Positions 44,677-53,479 are shown, counted from the first letter of the stretch. The stretch: DNA of 64,000 nucleotides from Roseovarius marisflavi (GCF_900142625.1 NZ_FRBN01000014.1:1-64000), one strand, 5' to 3'. Made by a program: numbers and translations. The notes: generated by a model not told the origin, from the letters alone.

Positions 44677-45324
44677 ATGACCGCTTCTTACCGCCCGCTC
44701 AGCCGCAAGGATATCCGCCGCGAGAACGAAAAGCTTATTCTCGAAGCGGCCGAAAAAGTCTTTGCCGAGGCCGGGTTTGGCGGGGCGACGATGCAATTGA
44801 TCGCCGATATGGCGGGGCTGCCCAAGGCCAACCTGCATTATTACTTTCCCACCAAGGAATCGCTCTACCGTCAGGTGGTGCAGGCGATTTTTCTCGATTG
44901 GCTCAAGGCGGCGGATATCTTTGACGCCGCCCCCGGTCCGGTTGAGGGTTTAGGGGCATATATTGACGCCAAGATGGAAATCAGCCGCCGCCACCCGGCG
45001 GGCTCAAAGGTTTGGGCGTCCGAGGTGATGCACCGCGCGCCGGTCATTCAGGACTATCTTGAAACCACTCTGATGGAGTGGACCGAGGGGCGCATGGATG
45101 TCATCCGTCGCTGGATCGCCGAGGGTAAGATGGATCCGGTCGATCCGCGCCACCTTTTGTACATGCTTTGGGCCACGACCCAGCATTATGCCGATTTCGG
45201 TCATCAGATAGAGACTTTGAACGGGGGCCGCCCCATGTCCGACGCGCAATGGGTGGCGGCCAAGGAGTCGGTCAAGAGCATTATCCTAAAGGGGATCGGC
45301 GCGCGGCCTTCCCCCGACGGTTGA
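44677..45324 (+). CDS. rutR: TetR-family regulator, RutR-like (first copy)
   Basis: The 215-residue protein has a TetR helix-turn-helix (about 14-60: NEKLILEAAEKVFAEAGFGGATMQLIADMAGLPKANLHYYFPTKESLY) and the YcdC/RutR C-terminal domain, with WATTQHYADFGHQIE near residue 165. RutR senses uracil and related pyrimidines. It lies 23 bases after a perfect RutR operator and is divergent from the pyrimidine operon. A very similar gene follows 38 bases later. Confidence 0.88.
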   Translation: MTASYRPLSRKDIRRENEKLILEAAEKVFAEAGFGGATMQLIADMAGLPKANLHYYFPTKESLYRQVVQAIFLDWLKAADIFDAAPGPVEGLGAYIDAKMEISRRHPAGSKVWASEVMHRAPVIQDYLETTLMEWTEGRMDVIRRWIAEGKMDPVDPRHLLYMLWATTQHYADFGHQIETLNGGRPMSDAQWVAAKESVKSIILKGIGARPSPDG

Positions 45325-45362
45325 AATGGCCCATGTTAAGCAGGACCCTGCCGGAGTAACCG

Positions 45363-45980
45363 ATGAACAATCCCAGCCCGATCCGAAAACCAAGCCGCAT
45401 CCAAAAGCGCAATCGCAAGCTTATTCTCGATGCCGCGCTGGAGGTGTTTTCGGCCCATGGATATCGCGGCGCGACGCTTGATCTGATTGCGGCCGAGGCG
45501 GGGCTGAGCAAGCCCAACATCCTGTATTATTTCACTGGCAAGGAAGAGATCCATATCACGCTTTTGAACGGGCTGATGGATACCTGGCTGGCACCGATGC
45601 GCGAGATTGACCCTGCGGGCGACCCGCTGGAGGAAATCCTGCGCTATGTGCATCGAAAGCTTGAAATGAGCCGAGAGTTCCCCCGCGAAAGCCGCCTGTT
45701 TGCCAACGAGATCATTCAGGGCGCGCCGCGCATCGGGTCGCATCTAAAGGCGGGACTGAAGCCGCTGGTGGATGAAACCGCCGCCCTGTTCGAAGGCTGG
45801 ATGGCGGCGGGTAAGCTGGCGCAAATGGATGCGCGGCACCTGATATTCTCGATCTGGGCTACAACGCAGCATTATGCCGATTTCGATGCGCAGGTGCAGG
45901 TGCTTATGCAGGACCAGCCGGTGCACGAAGGTGCGGATGCCTTTCTTGATACGCTCTATCGCAGGCTGTTGACAATCTGA
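45363..45980 (+). CDS. TetR-family regulator, RutR-like (second copy)
   Basis: The 205-residue protein resembles the first copy along its length: a TetR head (NRKLILDAALEVFSAHGYRGATLDLIAAEAGLSKPNILYYFTGKEEI) and a C-terminal domain with WATTQHYADFDAQVQ. A CGGAG site precedes the ATG. The recognition helix differs (SKPNILYYF versus PKANLHYYF), so operator or ligand preference may have diverged. Tandem RutR paralogues could form heterodimers, which is speculative. Confidence 0.87.
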   Translation: MNNPSPIRKPSRIQKRNRKLILDAALEVFSAHGYRGATLDLIAAEAGLSKPNILYYFTGKEEIHITLLNGLMDTWLAPMREIDPAGDPLEEILRYVHRKLEMSREFPRESRLFANEIIQGAPRIGSHLKAGLKPLVDETAALFEGWMAAGKLAQMDARHLIFSIWATTQHYADFDAQVQVLMQDQPVHEGADAFLDTLYRRLLTI

Positions 45981-46270
45981 AGCTGAAGTCGCCTTGGCTC
46001 GGTTCAGTCTAGGCTGGCAAAACGCCCAAAAAGAACCTCTGACGCATAGAAAGGTTGCCGCGTTCTGTTTACTTTGATGTCAGGGTCATGATTTGAATTC
46101 GTCAACTGCGCCATTAGCAAAGTAAAGCGGTCAAATCTCGCGGGCTTTTAAAAAACGCGCATCTAAAGCGACAAAGAACCCGCGTTAATCAGGGCGCAGG
46201 CAATGGAATACTATGCTTGGTCCGGCTTGCATATGCGCATGGCCGAGAAACCAGCACTCGGGAGGTCAGA
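45981..46270. other. Intergenic region before the multiheme cytochrome gene
   Basis: These 290 bases are AT-richer than their surroundings and contain no gene-like frame. They should hold the promoter of the cytochrome gene. I found no FNR box, RutR site or repeat. Confidence 0.5.
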
Positions 46271-48232
46271 ATGAGCAAGGCGCGCATCAGGTTTTGGGTT
46301 TTTGTCGGCCTGTTGTCTGTTTTGGGGCATGCGGGTTGGGCCAATCCGGTCTCCGAGGCCGCGATCGAGTTCCTGAAAGGCGAAGGTATCCACGTCTCGT
46401 CGGGGGCGGCGGCCGGGTATGTCCCAGACACGGTTTGCGCCGAATGCCATGCGGACAAGGCTGAAAGTTTTGCCGACATGGGCATGGCCCGCAGTCTGTA
46501 CCGGCCCGCCAAAGACAATACCATCGAAGATTTCGATGCGGTGCCCTATTACCACGAACCCAGTCAACGCCACTACGAAATGGAATGGCGCGACGGTGAA
46601 ATGTGGTTTCAACGCTATAGCAATACCGCCGACGGCCACAAGATTGACGAGTTCGCCGTCAAGGTCGACTGGATCATGGGCTCGGGCAACCATGTGCGGG
46701 TTTATCTCTACCAGACACCGGACGGCGCAATGTTTCAATTGCCTTTGGCTTGGTACACGCAAACGAAAAAATGGGCGATGGCGCCAGGATACGAGAGTGC
46801 AAACCATGAGGGCATTTTGCGCGACATTCACCAGCGATGCATCGGCTGCCACAACGCATTCGGGGAATATAGCGAGAAGTCGGGTCTGAAAGGGCATATT
46901 GGCCTCTATCCCCACGACCTGCCGGAAGGTATCGGATGCCAACGCTGCCACGGGCCGGGCGCGGAGCATGTATATCGCGCCTATAGCGGCGAAGGTGAGG
47001 TGGAAGAACTGCGCTCCGCGATCGTGCAGCCGGGCAAGCTCCCGCGTGAGCGTCTCTATAGCATTTGCTATGGCTGCCATATGCAATCGAATGTGGCGGT
47101 GAATGCGCAGCTCCGCCTGGGACGTGACCATTTCTCGTTCCGTCCAGGCGAGGATCTAAAGGACTTCATCGCTCAGATTGACATCAAGGAAGCGGATCAG
47201 TCCAAGGGAGACCGTTTCGAGATCAATCACCACCCCTACAGGCTTGAGCAAAGCACCTGTTTCACCCAGAGCAAGGGTGAGCTGGGCTGTTTGAGTTGTC
47301 ACGACCCGCATGTGAAAATCAAACCTGAGCAGCGGGTCGAACATTACCGCAACGCGTGCCTGAGCTGCCATGAGCTCGACGATGATGGCCTGCCCGCGAT
47401 CGAAAAAACCGAGGCGACGCACCCGGAGATCGCAGCGACGGACGATTGCACCACTTGCCATATGCCCGAACGGCGCACCGAAGATGTTGTCGAAGTCTGG
47501 ATGACCGACCACCGGATCGTGCGCCACATCGAGCCTGAGGAAGAGCGCATGCGTGAGATCAAAAGTGTCGATCCGGTGGTCGAGAACGTTTTCCTTCAGC
47601 ATCCCAATTCGGGTGTACCGAAGGCCGAGGCATCGATGCTGAAACTCATGGCGATCCTCGACTATTCGAAAAACAAAATGGATTTCGCGGTGAGGGATCT
47701 GGAAAAGCTGTTGGGTCAGGCACAGACACCGCATTTCGAGCCATGGCTGACCTTGATCGAGGCCTACATCGCAAACAAGCAGTATGGCAAAGCCCGACAG
47801 ATCGCTGGGGCCACCCTTAAGCGGGCGCCGGACAATCCCAAGGTCATCAACGCGGTTGCCGTGTCGCTTTATGCAACCGGAGACAAGGCGCAGGCCATTG
47901 ATATTCTGACAAAAACCGCCAATCAGATGCCAGAACTGGTTTTTATCCGTCTTACGCTGGCCAAGCTTCTGGCCGCTGAGGGCAAGCTTGACGGGGCGTT
48001 GCAATATGCCGAGAGTGTTGTCAAACAGCGCCCGAACCAATGGCAGGCCTGGGCTCTGATTGCCAATCTGGCAAAGGCTATGGGGGATGACACCCGTGCG
48101 CTAGAGGCCTATCTGAAAACCCTTGAAATCAGGCCCGAGTCACCCGCCATTCGTAAAAAGACAGTTTCCCTGCTAGAGGCCGCAGGGCGCCAGGACGAAG
48201 CGGCGCGCCACCAGACCCGGCTCAAGCAATAA
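46271..48232 (+). CDS. Heptaheme cytochrome c with C-terminal TPR domain
   Basis: The 653-residue exported protein has a signal peptide (about 1-24). It has seven CXXCH heme motifs: CAECH (56-60), then CIGCH, CQRCH, CYGCH, CLSCH, CLSCH and CTTCH. The spacing resembles the cytochrome c554/doubled-CXXCH group, with extra His residues that could be axial ligands. From about residue 445 it is TPR repeats (ETC: SKNKMDFAVRDLEKLLG, KQYGKARQIAGATLKRAPDNPKV, GDDTRALEAYLKTLEIRPESP). An AGGTC-type site precedes the ATG. It stands alone between rutR genes and preA. Function is unknown; a periplasmic redox or assembly role is likely. Confidence 0.87.
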   Translation: MSKARIRFWVFVGLLSVLGHAGWANPVSEAAIEFLKGEGIHVSSGAAAGYVPDTVCAECHADKAESFADMGMARSLYRPAKDNTIEDFDAVPYYHEPSQRHYEMEWRDGEMWFQRYSNTADGHKIDEFAVKVDWIMGSGNHVRVYLYQTPDGAMFQLPLAWYTQTKKWAMAPGYESANHEGILRDIHQRCIGCHNAFGEYSEKSGLKGHIGLYPHDLPEGIGCQRCHGPGAEHVYRAYSGEGEVEELRSAIVQPGKLPRERLYSICYGCHMQSNVAVNAQLRLGRDHFSFRPGEDLKDFIAQIDIKEADQSKGDRFEINHHPYRLEQSTCFTQSKGELGCLSCHDPHVKIKPEQRVEHYRNACLSCHELDDDGLPAIEKTEATHPEIAATDDCTTCHMPERRTEDVVEVWMTDHRIVRHIEPEEERMREIKSVDPVVENVFLQHPNSGVPKAEASMLKLMAILDYSKNKMDFAVRDLEKLLGQAQTPHFEPWLTLIEAYIANKQYGKARQIAGATLKRAPDNPKVINAVAVSLYATGDKAQAIDILTKTANQMPELVFIRLTLAKLLAAEGKLDGALQYAESVVKQRPNQWQAWALIANLAKAMGDDTRALEAYLKTLEIRPESPAIRKKTVSLLEAAGRQDEAARHQTRLKQ

Positions 48233-48259
48233 GGCGAACTCAACGAGGTTTGCGCCGGA

Positions 48260-49564
48260 TTATTCAGCCGCGCAGCTCCCGGGGTTGTTGGGGTGTGTGG
48301 TCCAGTTGGCATAGTCTTCCTGCACCACCTTGCCGGTGCGCGGATCAACCGCGCCTGTCGGCATGCGCTCCATCGTGATGCAGCCCTCGATCGGGCAGAC
48401 ATTGACGCAGAGATTGCAGGCCACGCACTCGTCATCCTTGACTTCGAACACGCGATCTTCGGACATCGAAATCGCTTGATGCGAGGTGTCCTCGCAGGCC
48501 GCATAACACCGCCCGCATTTTATACAGTCCTGTTGGTTGATCTTGGCCTTGGCCACGTAGTTGAGGTTCAGATCCTGCCAGTTCACCACATTCGGCACGG
48601 CCCGCCCAATAAGTTGCTCGGTCGAGGTAAACCCCTTTTCGTCCATATATTGCGACAGCCCCGAAATCATTTCCTGCACCACCTTGAAGCCATAGGTCAT
48701 GGCCGCCGTGCAGACCTGTACGTTGCCCGCCCCAAGGGCCATGAATTCGGCCGCGTCGCGCCAGGTGGTCACCCCGCCGATGCCACTGATCGGCAGGCCC
48801 GCCGTCGCCGGATCGCGGGCAATCTCGGCCACCATGTTCAGAGCAATCGGTTTCACCGCCGGTCCGCAATAGCCGCCATGTGCGCCTTGACCGTCGATCG
48901 TCGGTTCCGGCGCAAACAGGTCCAGATCGACCGAGGTGATCGAGTTGATGGTGTTGATCAAAGACACCGCATCGGCGCCGCCTTCCTTGGCGGCCTGAGC
49001 AGGTTTGCGGATGTCAGTGATGTTCGGCGTCAGCTTGACGATCACCGGAAGGTCACTGTGTTTCTTGCACCAATGAGCCACCTGGCCGACGTATTCGGGC
49101 ACCTGACCCACGGCGCTACCCATGCCGCGTTCGCTCATCCCGTGCGGGCAGCCGAAATTAAGCTCGACCCCGTCACATCCCGTGTCTTCGACCCGGTGCA
49201 GGATGTCTTTCCACGCGTCCTCATTCACTGGCACCATCAGCGACGCAATGAGGGCGCGGTCGGGCCAGTCGCGCTTGACCCGCTTCATTTCCTCAAGGTT
49301 CACTTCAAGCGGGCGGTCGGTGATCAGCTCAATATTGTTCAAGCCCAACAGCCGTCGATCCGCGCCCCAGATCGCGCCATAGCGCGGGCCGTTGACGTTG
49401 ACCACCGGCGGCCCCGCCTCGCCAAGGGTTTTCCAGACAACACCGCCCCAGCCGGCCTCGAAGGCGCGGCGGACGTTGTATTCCTTGTCCGTCGGCGGCG
49501 CCGAGGCGAGCCAGAACGGGTTGGGGGATTTGATGCCGATAAAGGTGGTTTCGAGATTGGCCAT
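48260..49564 (-). CDS. preA: Dihydropyrimidine dehydrogenase subunit PreA
   Basis: The 434-residue protein has an FMN-binding dihydroorotate dehydrogenase-like barrel (about 1-310) with the active-site stretch GVELNFGCPHGMSERGMG. A C-terminal ferredoxin-like part (about 335-400) has CIKCGRCYAAC and CVACNLCVNVCP for two 4Fe-4S clusters. It reduces uracil and thymine using electrons from PreT. It is last in a minus-strand group with a methyltransferase and preT. Confidence 0.95.
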   Translation of the reverse strand: MANLETTFIGIKSPNPFWLASAPPTDKEYNVRRAFEAGWGGVVWKTLGEAGPPVVNVNGPRYGAIWGADRRLLGLNNIELITDRPLEVNLEEMKRVKRDWPDRALIASLMVPVNEDAWKDILHRVEDTGCDGVELNFGCPHGMSERGMGSAVGQVPEYVGQVAHWCKKHSDLPVIVKLTPNITDIRKPAQAAKEGGADAVSLINTINSITSVDLDLFAPEPTIDGQGAHGGYCGPAVKPIALNMVAEIARDPATAGLPISGIGGVTTWRDAAEFMALGAGNVQVCTAAMTYGFKVVQEMISGLSQYMDEKGFTSTEQLIGRAVPNVVNWQDLNLNYVAKAKINQQDCIKCGRCYAACEDTSHQAISMSEDRVFEVKDDECVACNLCVNVCPIEGCITMERMPTGAVDPRTGKVVQEDYANWTTHPNNPGSCAAE

Positions 49565-49597
49565 TGGGCTGGCTCCTTTCCCTGTTGGGGTTGCCGC

Positions 49598-50425
49598 TTA
49601 GGCGGGCAAGCGAAAGATCATTTCGACGGGTGCGATGTCACCGGCACCCACGGATTTTACCATGTTCCTGATTTTCAATTGTGCGTCCTCGCCCATCAGC
49701 AGCCCAAGCCCGACGGGCGGCGGGCTTGCCCCCTGAAGGCTGGCCGAGAGGCGGTCAAAGAAATCGCGGGCGAATGCGCCGCGTTCGCGTTGCGCCACCA
49801 AGGTGAGGCCTACCTTGTCTGCGGCCGAAAGATAGGTCTCCGGTGTATCGAGAAACGATGTATCGGCGGAGCTTGCCCAGGGCAGGGGAAATTCCGGATG
49901 CACCCCTCCCACCTGCATCACGTCATAGACAACAAAGGTGCCGCCGGGTCTTAGGATGCGCGCCACCTCGGAAAAGAGTTTCGGCTTGTCGGGCAGGTTC
50001 ATGCCCACGTGGATCAAAGTCGCAACATCAAAGTTCCGGTCGTCAAACGGCATGTCCAGAGCGCTGCCGACCACAAATTCAGGGCTCAGCCCGACCAGCT
50101 TTGTCAATCTGCGCGCGGTTTCCACATATTCGGGGGTCAGGTCCAGTCCGGTTACAGTCGCGCCATGGCTGTGGGCCATATGCCGCGCCGGACCACCGAT
50201 ACCAGAGCCGATGTCCAGAACGCGGCTTTGCCGACCAATATCGACCTGCGCCATGAGGTCCCGTGTCGCCTCGATCCCGCCAATATGGAATTCGTCCACC
50301 GCCTTCAGATCCTCGGGCGTCAGATTTTTCTCTGATTTACCAAGCTCCGCCAAGCCGGTGATGATCCGGTCATAAAGCCCGCGCTTGCCATAGTGCCGGG
50401 CGATATCTGTTTCTGTAAGGCTCAT
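49598..50425 (-). CDS. SAM-dependent methyltransferase between preA and preT
   Basis: The 275-residue class I methyltransferase has motif I VLDIGSGIGGPARHMA (about 69-84), the acidic SAM contact GLDLTPEYVETARRL and motif ATLIHVGMNLPDKPKLFSEVARILRPGG. The overall pattern is like UbiE/sarcosine-dimethylglycine methyltransferases. It lies 24 bases after preT and 33 before preA, in one transcript. No methylation step is known in reductive pyrimidine breakdown, so its substrate is unknown. Confidence 0.85.
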   Translation of the reverse strand: MSLTETDIARHYGKRGLYDRIITGLAELGKSEKNLTPEDLKAVDEFHIGGIEATRDLMAQVDIGRQSRVLDIGSGIGGPARHMAHSHGATVTGLDLTPEYVETARRLTKLVGLSPEFVVGSALDMPFDDRNFDVATLIHVGMNLPDKPKLFSEVARILRPGGTFVVYDVMQVGGVHPEFPLPWASSADTSFLDTPETYLSAADKVGLTLVAQRERGAFARDFFDRLSASLQGASPPPVGLGLLMGEDAQLKIRNMVKSVGAGDIAPVEMIFRLPA

Positions 50426-50449
50426 TCCGATGCCCTCGCCAATTGTGGT

Positions 50450-51772
50450 TTATCCCAGCAGTGTAGCATGAATATCCATCGCCGCATCGCGCCCCTCGGC
50501 GACTGCCGTCACGGTAAGGTCATCGCCGCCCGTGGCGCAATCACCGCCCGCCCAGACTCCGGGAACGCTTGTGCGCCCGGCGCCGGTCACGGCGATCTTG
50601 CGACCTTCAAGATCGGGCAGGTCGCCACATGCAAGGGACTGGCCGATGGCCTTGAAGACCTGATCAGCGGCAAGGCGAAAGGTCTGGCCGGTCGCGGTCA
50701 GCGCGTCATCGGTATATTCAAATTCAACCTCGCGGACCGCCCCGTTGCCATGCACGGCAATCGGGCTGGCATTGGTGATGATCCGCACGCCCTTGGAGGC
50801 AGCGAGATCCTGTTCGAAGCGGCTGGCATTCATCCGCTCGCGGCCCCGGCGATAGACAAGGGTAACGTTCAGCGCGCCCAACAGACGGGCCTGTACGGCA
50901 GCATCCACCGCCGTCATGCCGCCGCCGATCACCACCACGTCGCGCCCGATGGGCAGGGTGGCAAGATCACTGACCTGTCGCAGCTCGGCGATGAAATCGA
51001 CCGCGTCGCGCATGCCCACCCTGTCTTCGCCCTCAAGCCCAAGCGCGTTCACGCCACCAAGACCTATGCCAAGAAACACGGCATCATGCGCATCGCGCAG
51101 ATCACTCAGCAATAGTTCGCGACCCAGCCGTTTGCCGGTCTGCAAAGTGATGTCGCCGATCTGAAGAAGCCAGTCGACCTCGCGCGCAGCGAAATCTTCG
51201 GTGGATTTATATGCGGCGATGCCAAATTCGTTCAGGCCGCCGGGTTTGTCGCGGCTGTCATAGAGGGTCACGTCATGGCCATGCATCGCCAAACGGTGCG
51301 CACAGGCAAGACCGGCGGGGCCGGCACCAACAACCCCAACCGATTTGCCGGTGGGTGCGGCGCGCACGAACGGATGCGTGCCCTGTGCCATTAGCGTGTC
51401 GGTGGCATAGCGCTGCAGGCGGCCGATGAGGACCGGTTTGCCTTCGGCGGCTTCGCGCACACAGGCCTGTTCGCACAGCGTCTCGGTCGGGCAGACACGG
51501 GCGCACATGCCGCCAAGGATATTCTGGTCCAGGATGGTCCGCGCCGCAGCTTCGGGCGTGCCGGTGGCGATCTGTCGGATGAAAAGCGGGATGTCGATTT
51601 CGGTTGGGCAGGCGGTGATGCAAGGCGCATCGTGGCAGAAATAACAGCGGTCCGCCGCCACAAGCGCCTCGTGGTCATCAAGGGCGGGGTGCAGGTCGGC
51701 GAAATTATCAGCAAGCTCTGCGGGATCAAGGCGACCGGCTCGGATGCCGGGGGTCAACGCTGTGTCACTCAT
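50450..51772 (-). CDS. preT: Dihydropyrimidine dehydrogenase subunit PreT (NAD(P)H oxidoreductase)
   Basis: The 440-residue protein resembles the small subunit of glutamate synthase. An N-terminal cysteine-rich domain (CYFCHDAPCITACP, GGMCARVCPTETLCEQAC) is followed by FAD (GVVGAGPAGLACAHRLA, about 150) and NAD(P)H (VVVIGGGMTAVDAAVQ, about 285) motifs. The start at 51772 was preferred over an ATG 12 bases upstream because a GGAG site sits between them. It passes electrons to PreA. Confidence 0.93.
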   Translation of the reverse strand: MSDTALTPGIRAGRLDPAELADNFADLHPALDDHEALVAADRCYFCHDAPCITACPTEIDIPLFIRQIATGTPEAAARTILDQNILGGMCARVCPTETLCEQACVREAAEGKPVLIGRLQRYATDTLMAQGTHPFVRAAPTGKSVGVVGAGPAGLACAHRLAMHGHDVTLYDSRDKPGGLNEFGIAAYKSTEDFAAREVDWLLQIGDITLQTGKRLGRELLLSDLRDAHDAVFLGIGLGGVNALGLEGEDRVGMRDAVDFIAELRQVSDLATLPIGRDVVVIGGGMTAVDAAVQARLLGALNVTLVYRRGRERMNASRFEQDLAASKGVRIITNASPIAVHGNGAVREVEFEYTDDALTATGQTFRLAADQVFKAIGQSLACGDLPDLEGRKIAVTGAGRTSVPGVWAGGDCATGGDDLTVTAVAEGRDAAMDIHATLLG

Positions 51773-51820
51773 GGCGGTCTCCATGGATTGGATGGCTGAG
51801 TGCAGTATTCCACGATTTAA

Positions 51821-51842
51821 AATTTTATCAATTGGTAAAATT
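51821..51842. promoter_or_regulatory. Palindrome upstream of preT, candidate GntR operator
   Basis: The 22-base palindrome (AATTTTA, then a centre CAATTG, then TAAAATT, with one mismatched pair) lies 50 bases before the preT start in an AT-rich gap. It contains ATCAATTGGT (51827-51836), which is repeated exactly at the promoter of the adjacent GntR gene. Confidence 0.6.
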
Positions 51843-51929
51843 TATTCAGACGGCAAAAATCGACCGGTGGCTGCTGAACGGCAGTTTTTTAGTCAGTCAG
51901 GGTAACGGCGGAAAGAGCCACTCACCGGG

Positions 51930-52697
51930 TTAGCGCGATTGCTCGTGTTCGAAACGCTGTCGCGCAATGTTTTCGTTGCGATCGGCCTTTTGCTGATCGG
52001 CAAGCGATTTTTCGACATAGTCCAGATGCGCAATCACCGCCGCGCGCGCAGCATCGGGATCACGCGCCTGAATGGCGCTGTTGATGGCGCGGTGTTGATC
52101 CAACAATGCGCCACGGGTCGTGCGCTGTTTGAACATGACCTGGCGGTTATAAAACACACCCTCGCGCAACAGCTGGAACATCGAGCGCATCATATGCAGC
52201 ATCACGACGTTATGGCTGGCCTCGATGATGGCCATGTGAAATTCGGCATCAAGGCGCGCCTCATCGGAGGGGTTGGTCTTTTTATGCGCCGCCTCCATCT
52301 TGTCCATCACGGTCTGGATCACCTGAAGATCGGTGTCCGAAGCAAGCCGCGCCGCGCGGCAGGCGGCAAGCCCCTCAAGGTCGCGGCGAAAGGCGATGTA
52401 GTCAAAAACCGCCTCGTCGTGATCGGCGAACAGCCGGATCAAGGCGTCGGAGAACGCACTGCCCAGGACGTCGGCCACATAGATGCCGGCCCCGGCGCGG
52501 GTGGTCAAAAGCCCCTTGTCCTGCAACTCGGCAACCGCCTCGCGCAACGAGGGGCGCGACACGCCAAGCTTTTCGGCAAGATCACGTTCGGCCGGCAGCC
52601 GTTCACCGGGCCGCAGGATACCCTGCAGGATCAGCTTTTCGATTTGCCGGGTGACAGCGGTAGAAAGCTTTTCCGGTGTGACTTTCTGAAATGGCAT
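51930..52697 (-). CDS. GntR-family (FadR/FCD) regulator next to preT
   Basis: The 255-residue regulator has the wHTH domain (about 5-70: LILQGILRPGERLPAERDLAEKLGVSRPSLREAVAELQDKGLL) and an FCD domain (about 95-230) with the metal-site pattern DAEFHMAIIEASHN and a later HRAIN...HLDY. The ATG at 52697 was preferred over 52715, because a candidate operator covers 52711-52735. It is upstream of the preT-methyltransferase-preA group in the same direction. It may repress that group through the shared ATCAATTGGT element. Confidence 0.87.
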   Translation of the reverse strand: MPFQKVTPEKLSTAVTRQIEKLILQGILRPGERLPAERDLAEKLGVSRPSLREAVAELQDKGLLTTRAGAGIYVADVLGSAFSDALIRLFADHDEAVFDYIAFRRDLEGLAACRAARLASDTDLQVIQTVMDKMEAAHKKTNPSDEARLDAEFHMAIIEASHNVVMLHMMRSMFQLLREGVFYNRQVMFKQRTTRGALLDQHRAINSAIQARDPDAARAAVIAHLDYVEKSLADQQKADRNENIARQRFEHEQSR

Positions 52698-52710
52698 TTG
52701 CGCGACCTTG

Positions 52711-52735
52711 ATCAATTGGTCAGATCATATGACCG
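52711..52735. promoter_or_regulatory. Candidate autoregulatory operator of the GntR gene
   Basis: ATCAATTGGT (52711-52720), identical to the element before preT, runs into the imperfect palindrome GGTCAGATCATATGACC (52718-52734). It lies directly upstream of the chosen GntR start codon. Confidence 0.55.
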
Positions 52736-52761
52736 CACTTGCCCTGCGGCAAGCCTGTCCT

Positions 52762-53136
52762 TTAGTCTTGTGGGTCACTCATGCGCCATTTGCCCGCCTG
52801 CCCCGGCAAAAAGGCCTCGACGGCGGCGGTGGCGATGACAAGGGTTTCACCGCTTCCGGGATCGGTCACGTTCTGCCCGCCCTTGACCGCCCGCACGCTG
52901 GCGCGGCCCCGTGGCAGGCCCTTGGTAAGGGCGTCGGTGTCAAGCTTGTCTGGCTCTTGCACGCCCACGGTCACCGCCACCCGCATTTCGGTATGGGCAA
53001 TCTCGGTATTGAGGAAAATCGGCAGGGTCGAGTGCCGGATCGCATCCTCGATCGCGCGGGTGGCGGCCTTTTGGTAATCCCTCCCATGCAGGTCATTGCC
53101 CATGCCCATCTCGATTATGAACCGCTGATCATCCAT
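52762..53136 (-). CDS. Lin0512-family protein, second of pair
   Basis: The 124-residue protein belongs to the uncharacterised Lin0512 family: FIIEMGMGNDLHGRDYQKAATRAIEDAIRH at the start and PDKLDTDALTKGLPRGRASVRAVKGG later. Its start overlaps the end of the sister gene by eight bases, so the two are made together. The sister shares the layout (EFGMGSSLRRQDYTQAAKRALQDALWH). They could form a heteromer. No function is established; the neighbour is cobO. Confidence 0.85.
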   Translation of the reverse strand: MDDQRFIIEMGMGNDLHGRDYQKAATRAIEDAIRHSTLPIFLNTEIAHTEMRVAVTVGVQEPDKLDTDALTKGLPRGRASVRAVKGGQNVTDPGSGETLVIATAAVEAFLPGQAGKWRMSDPQD

Positions 53137-53479
53137 GCGCCTTCTCCATATCAAACGAGACCGAAATCGCGGCATTGGCGATCACCGTCGGCTTGCCTGT
53201 GGGTCGCGGAATATCAAGCCCGCCATGGCCCACGCTCACGGTGATCTGGCCATAGGGAAAGACCTCGCTCAGGGTGCTGATATCCACCTGATCGGGCTGC
53301 TGCACGGCGATTTCCACATCGACAATCATCGCCTCTTTGGGAAAACCGAACAGCTCTGCCATGTTGATCGAATTATGCCACAGGGCATCCTGCAACGCGC
53401 GCTTGGCGGCCTGGGTGTAATCCTGACGGCGCAGAGAGCTCCCCATGCCAAATTCAGTCAAAACGCGGGTTTTTGGCAT
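53129..53479 (-). CDS. Lin0512-family protein, first of pair
   Basis: The 116-residue protein is homologous to the next gene, sharing the FGMGSSLRRQDYTQAAKRAL start and a conserved VDVEIAVQQPDQVD...GQITVSVGHGG core. It begins four bases after the cobO stop region in the same operon order (cobO, then this gene, then its sister). The fold appears to be a small alpha/beta enzyme-like domain, but no catalytic residues can be assigned. Confidence 0.85.
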   Translation of the reverse strand: MPKTRVLTEFGMGSSLRRQDYTQAAKRALQDALWHNSINMAELFGFPKEAMIVDVEIAVQQPDQVDISTLSEVFPYGQITVSVGHGGLDIPRPTGKPTVIANAAISVSFDMEKAHG

